Shown here in pieces: positions 12,307 to 26,800 of a stretch of 64,000 nucleotides of DNA. Each line of letters starts with the position of its first letter. Position 1 is the stretch's first letter. Source of the DNA: Lingula anatina (taxonomy: Eukaryota; Brachiopoda; Lingulata; Lingulida; Lingulidae). The position numbers were made by a program, and so were the translations under genes. The stretch spans positions 383,249 through 447,248 of the forward strand of contig NW_019775969.1 in assembly GCF_001039355.2 (NCBI RefSeq), written 5' to 3'. Under the pieces are notes generated by a model. That model searched no databases, had not been told where the DNA came from, and saw nothing but the letters and a program-made list of their open reading frames with translations.

Positions 12307-13370
12307 TTACGAAAATCACTCAAAATCACCCAAAAATGACCCGTCACCAATTTTTCCAAAATGTGATGAAAATCAATCTACCACACCTGTCATTCATAAA
12401 AAATGTGGAAACGCGCCCGGATCACTTCATTAAAGCCCCCAATTTCAGCTTTAAAGATTGCCAGAAAGCACACCTGAGAACAGGATTTGGAGAGAGGGGG
12501 GGTGGAGAGAGTTTTTGCTCTATTTCTTCCTAAATAATGACACAATCACTCTTCCAGCACTTTACCCTCACTACAAATGACCAAACACACCTACCTGACA
12601 CAATATTGAAGAAAAAAATTTTTCATCCCTACCTGGCCAAAATTGAAGAAAACTGCCATATCCGGACCTTACGAAAATCTCTCAAAATCACCCAAAAATG
12701 ACCCGTCACCAATTTTTCCAAAAAGTGATGAAAATCAATTTACCACACCTGACATTCATAAAAAATGTGGAAACGCGCCCGGATCACTTCATTAAAGCCC
12801 CCAATTTCAGCTTTAAAGATGGCCAAAAAGCACACCTGAGAACAGGATTTGGAGAGAGGGGGGGTGGAGAGAGTTTTTGCTCTATTTCTTCCTAAATAAT
12901 GACACAACCACTCTTCCAGTACTTTACCCTCACTACAAATGACCAAACACACCTACCTGACACAATATTAAAGAAAAAAATTTTTCATCCCTACCTGGCC
13001 AAAATTGAAGAAAACTGTCATATCTGGACCTTACGAAAATCACTCAAAATCACCCAAAAATGACCCGTCACCAATTTTTCCAAAAAGTGATGAAAATCAA
13101 TTTACCACACCTATCATTCATAAAAAATGTGGAAACGCGCCCGGATCACTTCATTAAAGCCCCCAATTTCAGCTTTAAAGATTGCCAGAAAGCACACCTG
13201 AGAACAGGATTTGGAGAGGGGGGGGTGTGGAGAGAGTTTTTGCTCTATTTCTTCCTTAATAATGATACAACCACTCTTTCAGTACTTTACCCTCACTACA
13301 AATGACCAAACACACCTACCTGACACAATATTGCAGAAAAAAATTTTTCATCCCTTCCTGGCCAAAATTG
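12307..13370. repeat. Three tandem copies of a 362-bp repeat
   Basis: The unit begins TTACGAAAATC at 12307, 12669 and 13031, a period of exactly 362 bp. The third copy stops near 13370, so there are about 2.9 units. Copies are nearly identical, with scattered substitutions and G-run length changes. Each contains a frame starting MTRHQFFQ that stays open for about 65 residues in all three. I read this as an incidental consequence of recent duplication rather than a gene. The first unit abuts the end of the GCAACC-rich block. Confidence 0.9.
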
Positions 13371-14486
13371 GGTTTACATAGTATTAGAAAGAAAAGGGAA
13401 TTATTCAATTTGAATTGAATTATCCAATGTGTTCTTTAACACAAATGATGCATGAAGTAGCTACAAGCAAAGTTTATAGTCAAAGACGACGTCTGTCTAA
13501 GACCCCATTTCCAGAGATTAGATGGATCTACTTTAGATCGACCTAACTCCCTGGGGGTTCACGCTAAATAGCTGTCAGCCGGGCGGACACGAAAGTTAAT
13601 TACCCCCCTAACAGCTTGTAGTAGGCGGGACGGACATTTAAGCCAGATTATCTGACAGTAATCTAGTGAGACTCTCCGCGGGGATAGATCGATCTAAAAA
13701 CTCTGGGAATACAGCCTAAAGCAACGCATGCATACAGTGTTCATAATATCTCGTTTCCCAGCGTTTGAGATCGATTGTGCCCGCTATCACTACTACCGCA
13801 TCGCAGGACTGGCGTTTCTGTGCAGGGATTGTTATGTGGCATTGCGTGGGGGAATTTATTATTTATTTACCGTAGAGCGCCGAATGTTTTAATAAACACC
13901 CAACGAAAAAAAAAGAACAGTTAAATAATATGCACTCTGATTCTTATACATGTCGGGGCCTCGTAAACCCAGAAAACAGGCAGTGTGCGAACAATAACTG
14001 GGTTTTCGCGGGTTAAAACATCCCCGCGGGCAATCATCGTCCTCACGAATTACCTTGTTCCGGAGTCAGGTACCCCCAAGTATAAAGGACTAATCAGCTC
14101 ATCGAGACATTTACGCTATTCATGTTTGCACAGGGCGGGGAAGTACTTGATCCTGTAAACATTTAAACGTATTAAATCCTGCTTTAATTCTTTGTGAAAG
14201 AAGCCCGGTGTCAAAGAACGCACTAGTCCGTGTACAGAGAACGAGTGCCGCGTGGAAATAAGTTTGGTGTAACCAAGCCCTTCCACTCCTTAGGGTAAGT
14301 TATTTTTCTAACCCGCCCCCATCAAGGGCTGAGCATTCATGTGTGAAGTGTAGAACGTACTGAATGCTGACACTAACAAGTCATCGGACCAAGCAGTCGA
14401 ACCCGCTGAGAGGATTCAGGCCGAAGCCGTGCCTCCCATTGGCTGCCGGCTAATGAATATTGACAAGGGTGTCGTTAGGGTACAAT
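13371..14486. other. GC-richer upstream flank of the tolloid gene
   Basis: Base composition shifts from AT-rich to more balanced with frequent CpG from about 13500 to 14700. I see no coding exon. Its position directly upstream of a TATA/CCAAT core makes it the likely proximal regulatory region of the tolloid gene. No individual factor site is claimed. Confidence 0.45.
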
Positions 14487-14520
14487 TATAAATCTGTCAG
14501 GCGCTGGATGTAGAGCTGCA
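14438..14520 (+). promoter_or_regulatory. Predicted core promoter of the tolloid gene
   Basis: A TATAAAT box lies at 14487-14493. A reverse CCAAT element (CATTGGCT, core ATTGG 14438-14442) lies about 45 bp further upstream. This spacing predicts a start near 14518 and a CCAAT position near -80. The predicted 5' untranslated leader would be about 235 bases, up to the ATG at 14756. Transcript evidence is not available here. Confidence 0.5.
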
Positions 14521-14755
14521 GTACTTCCAGTGCTGTCAGAGCTTAGCTTGCCAACTTCTCACCGCGGCACTGCTCTTTCTTCCACATCACACAAAATTGG
14601 AATTTATGTGGAATCGTGAACCAGCCAGTTGCGTGGGAGAGTAAACTGCAAAGTATAACGTCGCACATGGAGCACGGAGTGTAAGGAATCAGAAGTGGAA
14701 TACTTAGCGATCTTGTTTTAACTTGTAGCCCAACTGATTATTCAAACTATTTAAA

Positions 14756-17700
14756 ATGCTCATTACAGTATTTACATTGAATGCGTTTCTGACATTTTTG
14801 GTAAAACACGTGGACGGGAGGTCTAAGAACTCCAGTTTACACAATGGTCAACTGTATCCACATAGGACTTCAAATGATCTCTACATGGACCCTTGTAAAG
14901 TTGGTAAGTTTTCACTTTCTTCTTCTTCTTGAAATGCAGGCAATTTAACAATGCGCGTGGAAATGCGTTTAGAGTAGTGTAGCACATAATCGCGGGTAAT
15001 GCGTTTGCAAACTCTGTCATATGCCGTTATTATTAGTAGAGAAAATGTACTTAGAATAGGCCGACGTGTCAAAATCCGATGATTGACACTGGTCATGAGC
15101 CTGAATAGGATATTAGGTTTCAAACTATGTATACACACACAGGATCGAGAAAATTAAACGTCAACTGTGGCTCTCATAATATTCCCATTAGCGAATTTAA
15201 TTGAATGGTGTCAAGTTTACCAATAAACTGTAACTACATACGTATCAAGATCACCCATTGTTGTCTGAAAGAGGTTGTTGAAACTCTGTCCATGGTCGGA
15301 ATTAAACGTATCATGGATCCATTTAAACACCAGCAGGAGGTTAAAATAATTGTAAATAATACTTATTAGGTGTGTAAATCACAATGGAGGAAGGAGGAGT
15401 ACTGGCTCACCCTTTAGGTGTCATAACATGCTCCATTACCTGGCCATTGTGTGGAGTCACTTCTGTGTCTCTACATAGAAATACAGACATTTCCTATCCA
15501 CTTGTTCATTTCACACACAGCTTGGCAGAAAGCACACAGTGTACATGTAATACTGACTTCATGTATACATCCTGTGGCAAGGCTTCATGGTCTTGCCCCT
15601 GTCACTGTCAGGCTAGGGCAACAGGCACCTAAGGCTCCGTTCACATGGAAAATCTATTTTCTAAAATTCTAAAAATCTGTTTTCGGTATCTTGTGATCAC
15701 GGTCTGTGCCCAGGATACCCCGTGGCATAATTACTGGCAGCGTGAGCGAGTTACTTCCAAAGCTGTAATTAATTCTCAGCTGCGCTCGGAGGAGATTCTG
15801 ATACCTTGACGCATCGCTTGCCATCGGATCATGCCGGTTGCACTCATATCTGTCGTGTGTATAGCTTCTTCATCTTCTTCGTCTTGTTGTTGCACAAAAT
15901 CGACAAACACATTTTTCAAAGCAACCGCAACTGCCATTTACTTTCTAACTTCCTACTGCACATGCGTCAAGGTATCAGAATCTCCTCCGAGCGCAGCCGA
16001 GAATTAATTACAGCTTTGGAAGTATCTCGCTCTACGCTGCCAGTAATTACGCCGCGGGGTATCCAGGGCACAGACCGTGATCACAAGATACCGAAAATAG
16101 ATTTTTAGATCTTTAGAAAATGGATTTTCCATGTGAACGGAGCCTTACTCTGTGGGGAGGAGAACATTTTTACTGAAGTTTTCAAATATATCTTTTGTGT
16201 CCACGGCATTATTTACCGTGACCCAGTATTTTATTTCAGTGGTGCATCAGAAAATAAAAAAAACATCAGAAATCCTGCTAGAAGTCTTAAGAAAGGTCAT
16301 TGTATAATATTTAAAAAAAAGTAGAATAGATTGGTTTCATGGATTTTCCTTATCTTTACGCTCAAGACTGGATTACATAATTTTGTGGTATTTTGAGGTA
16401 AAGTTGGTATCTAGACTACCTTTGTAATTTTTAATTTTTTTTTTTTACAAATTTCCAGGTGCTTTCATAGGAGATATAGCATTAGCAAAAGAGGATATAC
16501 AATTTTTAAAACAAATAATAGACAATAAAAGAGAACCGCCAAAGTCTGTTCCCGTTATTTCCAGCCATAGAGGAGAAGAAGGCAAGAAACTACATAAAAA
16601 CATTAGTAAACTCACAAGATCTCGTCTTCACAAAAGCAAACGTGGATCAAAAAAACCTCGCAATAAACACAGAAGACAAAGAAACCATAGGAAAAGGTAG
16701 GGGGCATAACCTTACTTACATTAAGAACATGAAAATAGTTCTGTAAGATAGACATTGTTGATTTAGAGAGTGTGCTCTATGAGACATCAGATTTGTCACA
16801 TAGTATCATGTAATATTACAAGGGGATTGTTTGATCTCCACCACATACTTCTGATATGTGCATGTTCAAATCTGTTTAGATTATTATATTTATAAATATG
16901 ACTGTGGCACTAAATAAATATCACCTTTTGATGGGGTTGAGATTTAGAAGTTCTCTTTTTTAGGTATTAGACCACATATTTTAGGTCAGTGTATAAAGAA
17001 AACTGGGTTGTTTTGCACTTGTAACTTTCAAAGTTTGGTCTAATCCCATTCCAATTGTCTAAAAATGGCAAATATTTGCATTTTAGAATTTATATAAAAA
17101 CTGAATGTATATTGCATGAATAAATTAGGCTATTCATTTTAGAAATACTTTCTCTGATATCATTTTGTAAATGAATGGATGCTTAAAGAATATTATATTG
17201 CAGCCCAATGTGAAGTAATTACTGTTCTATTATGCCAAAATGGGGAAATCTAAACAATTTTTTGTAATTGGATCTGACGGCCTGTTTGCAAAGTAGTCTA
17301 GACACTCACCTCTGACATTTGTGAAGAATTCATGTACCCTTGGGGTACCTAGTTCACCTTACGCTCAATGGCAAGAGAAATGGTATCACGCAAAAAAAAA
17401 AATATTTTTCTATCAAAAGCCCAGTGTCTTATTTAATTGGCAATTAAATCTAGAAATAGTTTCAACTTTCTTTCCTATGTTTAGTTAAAGGTTGTTTCTT
17501 AATGTTAGGCACAGGAAACATGGACACTCCAGAACAAAGAAACAAATGCATCACTCTGTCCACAAAAGAGCGGCCACTGCCAGGCCAGAAAGACTGTGGG
17601 ATTATGGAGTGATTCCTTATGAGATCAATGCAAACTTCAGTGGTATGTAATCAGTTTTGATATTCAACACATGAGATATTTCAACAATCATAGGACTGTG

Positions 17701-20700
17701 AAAGTAAAAAGAAGAGCGTTATTATACATAATTTTTTTTTTTTTTTTTGAAATCTTAACCACCCATAACTAGTTTCTTTGTAAACAAGATACTTGTTGTT
17801 AGGCTGTTAAAATTAAAAAGTGTGCATTACTGCCTACTCCCACTAATAAGTTAAGCTATTGGTTTCATGCATTTTCTTGGCATTTGTTCACATAATGATA
17901 TTTGCAGGCTATAAGGCTAGAGGGTTCTTTAATGGCACAGCAGGTTTGTATTATTAAACCATTCAATTTTTACTGAAACTGTTACCATGATGCCTTGTGT
18001 GCCATTTTAATTTGGTAAAGATACATACAGCACGATGAACAGAAGTCATTCTTTTTAGCTCCACTATTGTGTTGTACAAATGCATTGGGACCCCTTTTTT
18101 GTGGGAAATATTGGCAAGGATGCTCCCCACTCACCAAAATTAAATAAATAAGTTAATAATAAATAACAATAAGAATGTTCCATTTGGAATCGACCCAATT
18201 TTTTCATTACTTAGAAAATTTGTTAGTCATTACCTTCTTGTTAAATGTAATTAATTGTTTTGTGACTGCAAAATGTAACAGATAATGGTAAAAGTTTTTT
18301 CAAAATAAGAGTGTGGGATTGAGATGTATGGCATACAGGTTTACTGTTTTTTTACTTTTTTTCTTTGAAAATTTGATCTCTGGAGAATCTCTTGTGTTTT
18401 CAGGTCAACACAAAGCTCTATTCAAGCAGGCAATGCGTCATTGGGAGAACCACACTTGCGTCACCTTTGTGGAAAAAACAGATGAGGACTACAATTACAT
18501 TCTTTTCACTGAGAGACCATGTGGGTATGTAATGACAGGATAAAATGATGAAAAGGAACTTCTCATAAACACAAAGAGGAAATGTAGAACCAAGGTTTTT
18601 TTCATAGATCCCAAAATGAAATGTTACAAATGAAAGTTTTTCTCATAACACAGGGAGCAATATCCTGAGCAGGGTGAAAAATGAGCTTAAGGAGTTATGA
18701 TGGGTAGGTTGGATAGATTTGCTCTTGTTGACAGCAAGACTGCAATATTCTTGTAAATTGTTCCTTTGATAACACCTGCTTTAAAGTCTGTATGGGAGGA
18801 GTCAGGGGCACTTCTGGGGTGGTCTGATGGAGAGCTGTGGTGTGCACAAACAGCTAGTTTTCTTTCATGTTCATAGTGAGTTATGCCAGGAAATTTTATC
18901 TCAAGTGTAAAAAGACATTTGCTGGTGGATTTTAAAAGTGAAAATGTCAGTTATTTACAGGTGTTCTCATTGTACCAAAAATCTGTTGAATTTTTCCAGC
19001 AGACTGCCTGGAAGTTTGAGCGTGTTTGTACCTAGTAGCCTCTTGAACTGGATTGATAAAAATGAGATTCAAAATGTATGTGGATTTGACCAGTATTTTT
19101 GATGACAAAAACTAGAAAGCTGAGGAATCCTTATTGCTAGCAAAGTTGGAATATTATATATTTGAGGATTGCTAAAATCTTTGGCACATATCACTGGTGA
19201 AATGGTTTCTTAAGTTTTGTCTCCCACATGTTGGAGGTGCCCAGCACTTCAGCCCAGATTAGGGACATAGGATCAGATTTACTAATCAAACCTGATATAG
19301 TGGCACAGGAAATAGTTTTTAATTCAATTATCTCAGTGTTTGGCCCATTAAGTGTAGAAGTAGTGATGGTATTTTAGAACAGGGTTCCTTCTCTGTTATC
19401 TCTTTTCTCCTTGAAATGTCCATTCATGTATTTAAACAGACTGGAACATTGTCTTTATGTCTCTGAATTAGTGATAATTTATTTGACTTTCTTTGCTTTG
19501 AAACAGTGAACTCTTTTTGTGCCTGTTTGTAATAAATGGTTCTGAGGTAATAAATATTGTTGAAGTTATTCGTTAATATTTTTGGTACTGGGTTGATAAA
19601 ATGATATTTAAAAAAATGTATGTGGAATCTGGATTTGAACAATATTGATGAGAAACAATAGAAAACTCAGAAATATTGCTGGCAGTACTCACATGGAATA
19701 TTACTTATTTGAAGGTTATTGTCAGATATTTCTGAAGCTCTTAGTTCAATTTTTCTTGTTACATTTCTTTCTTTGGGTGGGTATTTTATTTCACTGCCCT
19801 CACAGTGGCTGTTCTCTTTCAGTTGCTGTTCATTTGTGGGCAAGCGTGGCAATGGACCTCAAGCCATCTCCATCGGCAAGAATTGTGATAAGTTTGGCAT
19901 CGTGGTGCACGAGCTGGGTCACGTTATAGGATTCTGGCACGAACACACCAGGCCCGACAGGGATAAAAATGTGCAGATAATTTACGAAAACATTATGCCA
20001 GGTAGGGACTGATTAACAACCTGTCGGCTGACCACTTCTCAATCAGTTCAACTGTTGCCTCCTGCAGGGTTAACTGGAAACTTTCCTGGCTCCCATGATT
20101 TAAGGATTTAATACATGTCCTCAAACAAATGTCTGTTTACTTTTTGTATTTAGATTGTTATATTAGCTTTAGATGTGCACCTATACTTTGGCCATACCTT
20201 AAAAGAAGTGTGCTTGTATTAAGAAGTATTTATTATACTTTTCCTGTGTTTTTGCTTTCATAAGCCTCAAAGCTGTTCAGGCAGTGGCATATTCACATAA
20301 CATCCAGGGGCAGAGACTTCTGTAATTTTATTTTTAACCATGCCAAGTTTGGCACTTGTCTAAAATGCCAGGAAGAACTAAAGGGACCTTAAATTAAGTT
20401 GTCAGATTAATAGTGTCCTGTCTCATGATTGGGATGTTCGGTATGCACAGGCCTGTTTTCCAACCATAGAATGGTACAGATTTATCATGCAAGTTTCTAC
20501 ACAGGCAGTGCTCTAAATTTTGCTATACAGTCTCTTTGGATAAAACTGTCTTTTAAGGATCTAAATTTATTCTATCCAATTTATAAGAGTGACTTTGGCT
20601 TTAAAAGCGCAGCAGCTGTTAAGCAGGGATAACCCTGTACAAGGAAATATATCAGTAATTTGATGCAATATTGTGTGTGACTTCAAAAAGCGTATGTGCA

Positions 20701-23700
20701 TAACACAAGGGCTGGGTGGAATGAGAGAGGTCCCATGTGTATACAGCATGATAGCCTAAATGGGATTTGGTAATTGAATCAGTTAATTAGCTTTCACTCA
20801 GTCTGGTTAATTAATCTTGATGAAGCAGCACGGCCAGGGCTGGTGATTTATTACCCGGGGAGGGGCAGTGGGTTTCACCAGCCTGCATTAACACCGTCAC
20901 CAGCCCTTAGTGTGATGTCCTGTCATACTTTGACATGATGTTGGCATGTAGCTAGTTCAAGAATGTTGTGTATCATTTCATCCATGGCAAGTTCTGCCTG
21001 CCAGTCAGAGAAGTGACAGCTTGTTCTGGCCACAGAAATATTTATCTGCACACCTAGAGTGTGTGATCACAGTGTCCAGAGGTGAATACTCTGTATTGTT
21101 ATTATGGTGATCTAGGCACTCCCAGGAGTTGCCCTGCTACTCCAACATACACCAGATGGGGGATAATGAGGAAAACGCACCACAAAATTAGATTTGAATA
21201 GAATGGGGGTATTTATAAAGTGGCACTCATTATTTCGTTACCTATCCAAAGTTTGTTTTTGCTCGCTGGTAACAGAAGTTTATTCACCGAGGCTAGTACA
21301 GGGATGTTAAACCAAAGTGTGTGGTCTGTGCTAATAGCTCCTTGCTTGTTGGCTGGGGAGTAAATGTTGCTAATGTTGATTTTGTGTTCCACTATTTTTT
21401 ATTGCCTTGTCTTGTTAGTTTTATGAGTTAATTCATAGCTGCTGAATAAGTTGTTTTTCACCTTCCTACCTATGTATCAAAACAGTTTCAATAAAAAACT
21501 GATGTAAATCTATCTTGAACTGTTTAAATCAGTTTAAAACAACTTGTTTTTATTATTTTTGCATTGAGTTGATGATAATGTATATATTTTTTTCCTTCAA
21601 AGGCCAAGAGTATAATTTCAACAAGCTCTCAGCAGCAGAAGTGAATTCATTGGGTGAACCTTATGACTTTGCCAGCATCATGCATTATGCAAGGAACACT
21701 TTCTCAAGGGGGACGTATTTAGATACCATTTTACCAAGAAGAGATTCAGACACTCTAACCAGACCTGAAATTGGACAGAGAATCAAGCTCAGTTCAGGGG
21801 ATATTGCACAAGCCAAAAAACTTTACAGATGCCCAAGTAGGTTTTTCAGCTCCAATGGAGAAGAAAGTATATTCCAATAACATTGTAACAAGATCATAAC
21901 AGCTGTCCAATTCTTCACAGTTTCCCCATACAAGTGCAGGGGGGCTGGGCCACACAAAACAAATTTTTATCAATGCTTGTGGGACCTAGAATTTCACTTT
22001 TCAGATTTCAGCTTAAATGACTCACAAAGCGTCTGGTCTACTAGAAAATTTAAATTATTCGGTGAAAAAAAATCTATTTGTTCAACAGGTGATGTCGGCC
22101 ATTAGTCTTCAGTTGGACGCATATGACTTTGCCCTTTCTCCCAGCAATGAATTAAACCACAGTTTATGTTCATTTTGTTAATGCACAACAGCAGCTAGGG
22201 TGCATTTGGTTATTGCAGAATTGTGTACAGCTGAAACCTAGATTATCAACACCAATTCCTGAGTGAAGTCTGTCCCCGGTTACATTTAATATCATTACTC
22301 TGTTTATTTGTGTAAACTAAGAGCTACCCTTGCCCTGCAACCTTGCTGTTTACAGATTTTTGACACATGTCTTTTAAACAAAATTTAGAATGGCATCCTG
22401 CAGTCTTGGTTCAACCTCTGTCTCCTCTGTGTGTGTTTTAAACATAGACAGGAACCAACAGTGGTATATTGGCTGAACGAGTTCGTAGCAGTTTTTTTTT
22501 AGCATTTTACTTCCAAGATTTCTCATCTTTTAATGTTTCATCAGCTAATTTTTTTATTTGTTTTTTGTAAAAAAAAACTTGAAACTTGACCTTCATTTTG
22601 TTTTGTTTGTTTTTCTAAATTAAAAACGGGTGTTGTAAAGTAACTATGTTGAGTGGGACATAGTGGGGTTTACCGTAATTAAGATGATTCTTCTCAATTT
22701 CCAAGTATCTGGCATTTTGATGTCAACTTGGGTTAATTATCTGTGTCAGATAACAGTATCAGGAGAGAGGAATTTACTGCTTGTATTTATCATGTTTGAA
22801 GTGGGCGATAATAGCTACCCAGTGGCACTTAATCCACTCAGGGGGGTGTGAGTAAACTGACTGACAGCTGCATGATTGACAGCTGGCCACAGGTGAAATT
22901 ACCCGTTCCAATGTCTACATCTTGGCCAAAGGAAATCATATGGGCAAAAGTGGGCAATTTAACATGTCTTAAAGTGCCCTGTACATATTTATAACTTATA
23001 GCATGGAATGTTTTCTTTAAAAAAAGGTCACATAAATTTAGTTTTATCAACATTATCTAAAGTTTAAGCTAGTTCACAATTAATCGGTGCATTTTACATT
23101 TCCTTGTTATTTTATTGAGCATTTAATAAGCATTCAAGTTAATTTTTGGGGTCCTGATTTAACTGTTTTATTGCTGATTTTTCAGTCTGTGGTCGTACTC
23201 TCCAAGAGTCCAGTGGTAAATTTGATTCTCCACAGCATGTTCCGAATGAACAGCAGATCTGTGAGTGGCGAATTTCAGCCACACATGGAGAGAAGATTGT
23301 CCTCAATATTACTGCCATGGACATTCCTTTCTCTGCCAACTGTCAGGAAGGGGATTACGTTGACAGGACAGATCATGTGGAGATAAGAGATGGACATTAT
23401 GCTGAATCTCCACTCATAGGTACTGCACTGCTTTTCCACACAACTTGCTCTCACTCAAGATATGAATTAGATTTCGGGTATCTCTAATACTTCAGTTATC
23501 ATGGAGCCCCAAATCTCTCTGTTCTTTAGAAATGAAGCTATCAAGGATTGCCTGGTGTCTTCATGTGTCTTTTTTTAACATTTTTACCTTAAATCAGTTT
23601 TTTCCCTCTTGTAATGTGTCAGTTTTTACATTTGATAATTGATCATTTTATTCATTTTCAAACATTATTCTACAGTGATTGTGTCATAATTTTGTTCTTT

Positions 23701-23842
23701 TGGGGTTCATTTTGAAAAACTTTTCCATGCAAACATCAGAAAAGTCACTCCCCCCTCCCCTCAAAAAAAAAAAAAAAGAGTTTCAGTAATTTGCATTGAA
23801 AATTGTGATGACCTGAAACTGGAAATATTCCTTAAACCTTTC

Positions 23843-23878
<36 letters not shown>

Positions 23879-26800
23879 TTTTTTGTCTTACAGGCCGATA
23901 CTGTGGTAACAACTTACCAGCCACAATAGTTTCCAGTGACAGTAGAATGTGGATACGATACAGGGCCCTTCCTGGGACGTCAAACCATCAAGGTTTTACT
24001 GCTCAATATGAAGGTATGTATGGTTGTAGTCGAACACTTGAATGAGGGGTGGGGGGGGATCAAAGGAACCACCCTTTTGGCTAAATAAAAATTTGATCAT
24101 TGTTTTATGACCTCTTGCTAGTAAGTCAATAAAGGGTATAAAAAGTTTCAAATGTTCAGGAAAAGAAACCTGCTACAGGCCTCACATCTGTTGTCTGTGG
24201 CATATCCTAGGATTAAGATGTACATGTAGCACTCACTCGGCTCGAAATACTACATATAACAGAATCTCAACATTTTACAATCAACAAAATGCCAGTGCCC
24301 TAACTTGGGCAGAGAATTTTTGACAGTTTAAAATTGAGACTTTATGATAGGTCATATTAAGAAAGTTTTGATTTCTAGATTTTCATCTTCAGATAGGACA
24401 AACAGTTAAAGCCTGTGTTTTTAGGAATTGCTAAATCTCTGATGTTACTCATGAACAAAACACCATATGTACTGCCTAAAAGTGCAGAAACTGGGATAGA
24501 AATGGTATCCCTCATGAAAGCAGTAATTGACAAATGGATTTCCATTAACTTTTAACAGTTACAGAATTAACCTCCCGCCAATTTGATTTTTGGGATAACA
24601 CCAAAATATACATGGAGTTTCACTGGTTTATATTTTAGGGTAGTGCAGAAAGCATATTCCCAGGACTTCTTTTGGAACAAATCCACATTTAGTATGAACA
24701 TTTATTATTTATGTACCATCTCATGAGAATTGATACTTTTCCAAATGTTACCCACTTGGTTCAGCTTGCTCAATTACCCTTTTGTGTATTATGCCATTCT
24801 ATACATACTATGGTGTCATAATTGTAAAAGATGTTTTTCATTTTCGGGCAGTTTGTTTTGCTATACAGGTTGATATAGTAGCACATCAGCATGTAGATGC
24901 TATATCCTGCCGAATCAAACTGTGTTTCTCAATTCTCAGTGAAAATTATAGACCAAAATTTTGATCACCAGAACACAGGGAATAAATAAACAATAATTCT
25001 ATCGTTTTTTATTTGCCCTTCTAGCAATTACTGTCATTTTTTCCTTGTGATTCCAGCTGTGTGTGGGGGTGAAATCTTCAAGGAACAGGGCCATCTTTCC
25101 AGCTCTAACTATCCTGATGACTACAAACCTAACAAGAAGTGTGTATGGAAAATCACTGTTCCGGAGCCGTATTCTGTGGCTGTTAAGTTCCAGTCTTTTG
25201 AGGTAAAAATATCAGACTCATAAGCAAAAGGAAGGGGGGTACTAGGAAGTTAAGAAGGATAACATTTTTGGCAGGAAAAGATTTGGTTCTGTGCCATTTC
25301 TCACACTGGATCTACCAAGGGGATAAAAAGAGGACCACTTTTTAAAAGGCAAGACCCTCCTGCTGGCTACAGGCCTGGATATTTAACCATCATCTTACAT
25401 TAAAAATTGAATGAAATTAAAAAATGAATGCACTGAAAAGTCCTTTTTGGGGAAATAAAAACAGAGTTGTTACAGAACTTTGCTCTACATAATGGTCTTT
25501 GAATGTTAAATGTCATTTCTTTGTTTTCTTCTCAGTACCATCTTGTAGAATTATTTTATAAAACCATAAATCAGCTGTTTCATTTTTGTAAGACAAAGTT
25601 ATCATTATTTTCATCTCAGAACATCTTTCAAACGACAAAAATTACTGACAAGAAAATTTGTTAGCATAACCAAACACAGGAAAGATAAAAATCTTCTCAG
25701 TGAAACAAGTAATTGAGTTGGAATGTGAGAAATTGAGACAGGAAATTGGATTTCTTTCTAACTTCATTGTTTCTCAGCATCTGCATGACATTTTCATTAG
25801 ATTGATCATGGCTGATAAGTCTTTGCAGTACAGTGAAGTAAAAAAACAGTTTCCATTATTTGTGGGGCCTCAGTTTGGCCCTCAAATAGTCTTTCCCATA
25901 CTGACGTCCTTTTTTATCTTATCAAACCTAAGTATATGAGATGTTAAATACAAAATGCAGGAAAATGCTAAAATAGCTTTATAAATAGATTCATAGGTAA
26001 ACCAAATTACTAGATCAACATAATGGCAAACATTGGTGGCACTGCTGCTTTACAAATAATAATTTGACAAATAATAATAAGACAAATAATAATAATAATA
26101 ATAATATCTTAGCCAAGTACATTGAGATGGTTTCAGGTATTTATAAAAAGATGTCTCATTTTTAGATTGAGAATCATGACAACTGTCAGTATGACTATCT
26201 TGAGATTCGAGACGGCCATGAGGACACCTCAAAACTTATAGGCAAATTCTGTGGATACAAGATCCCAGACTCTATTAAGTCCACCTCCAACAAGATCTAT
26301 ATCAAATTTGTATCTGATGGCTCTGTGCAGAAACCAGGATTTTCAGCACAGTTTGTGAAAGGTGAGTGCAGCTTGTTTTTCATAATCTTGTTGGTGTCAG
26401 ATGAGATGTGGTTTATGGAATTAATTGATCAAACCGCATCCAAAAAAAAAATGTTTTATTTTTCTCTTGTTGGGGAGGGGGAAAGAGGGCAAAGTGTGGC
26501 AGTTTTTCTTTGGAGCTGAACTTCAATATCCCTAATATTGTAGCTCTTCGCCAATGCATCTTCAGATACTGTATATGTATATTTTGTATATTATATTATA
26601 AAATACTGTATTTGTTTGCAACAGGAAAGGACGTTTGGACCACAACAGGAAGGAGCATGTTTCATAGATAAGCACCCCAATTATTGGCTACGTTCCATCA
26701 AACATCTTATTATTGCAATGTCAGTGGTTAACCCTGGCAAGTAGTTGTGGTCAAAATAGTTTTGTTTGCTTGTCAAGTACATTTGGTTGTCAACTGCCAT

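Noticed and set aside
12282-13305. Three similar frames starting MTRHQFFQ
   Set aside because: They repeat only because the 362-bp DNA unit is triplicated. Differences do not favour synonymous changes as far as I can see, and no family is recognised.
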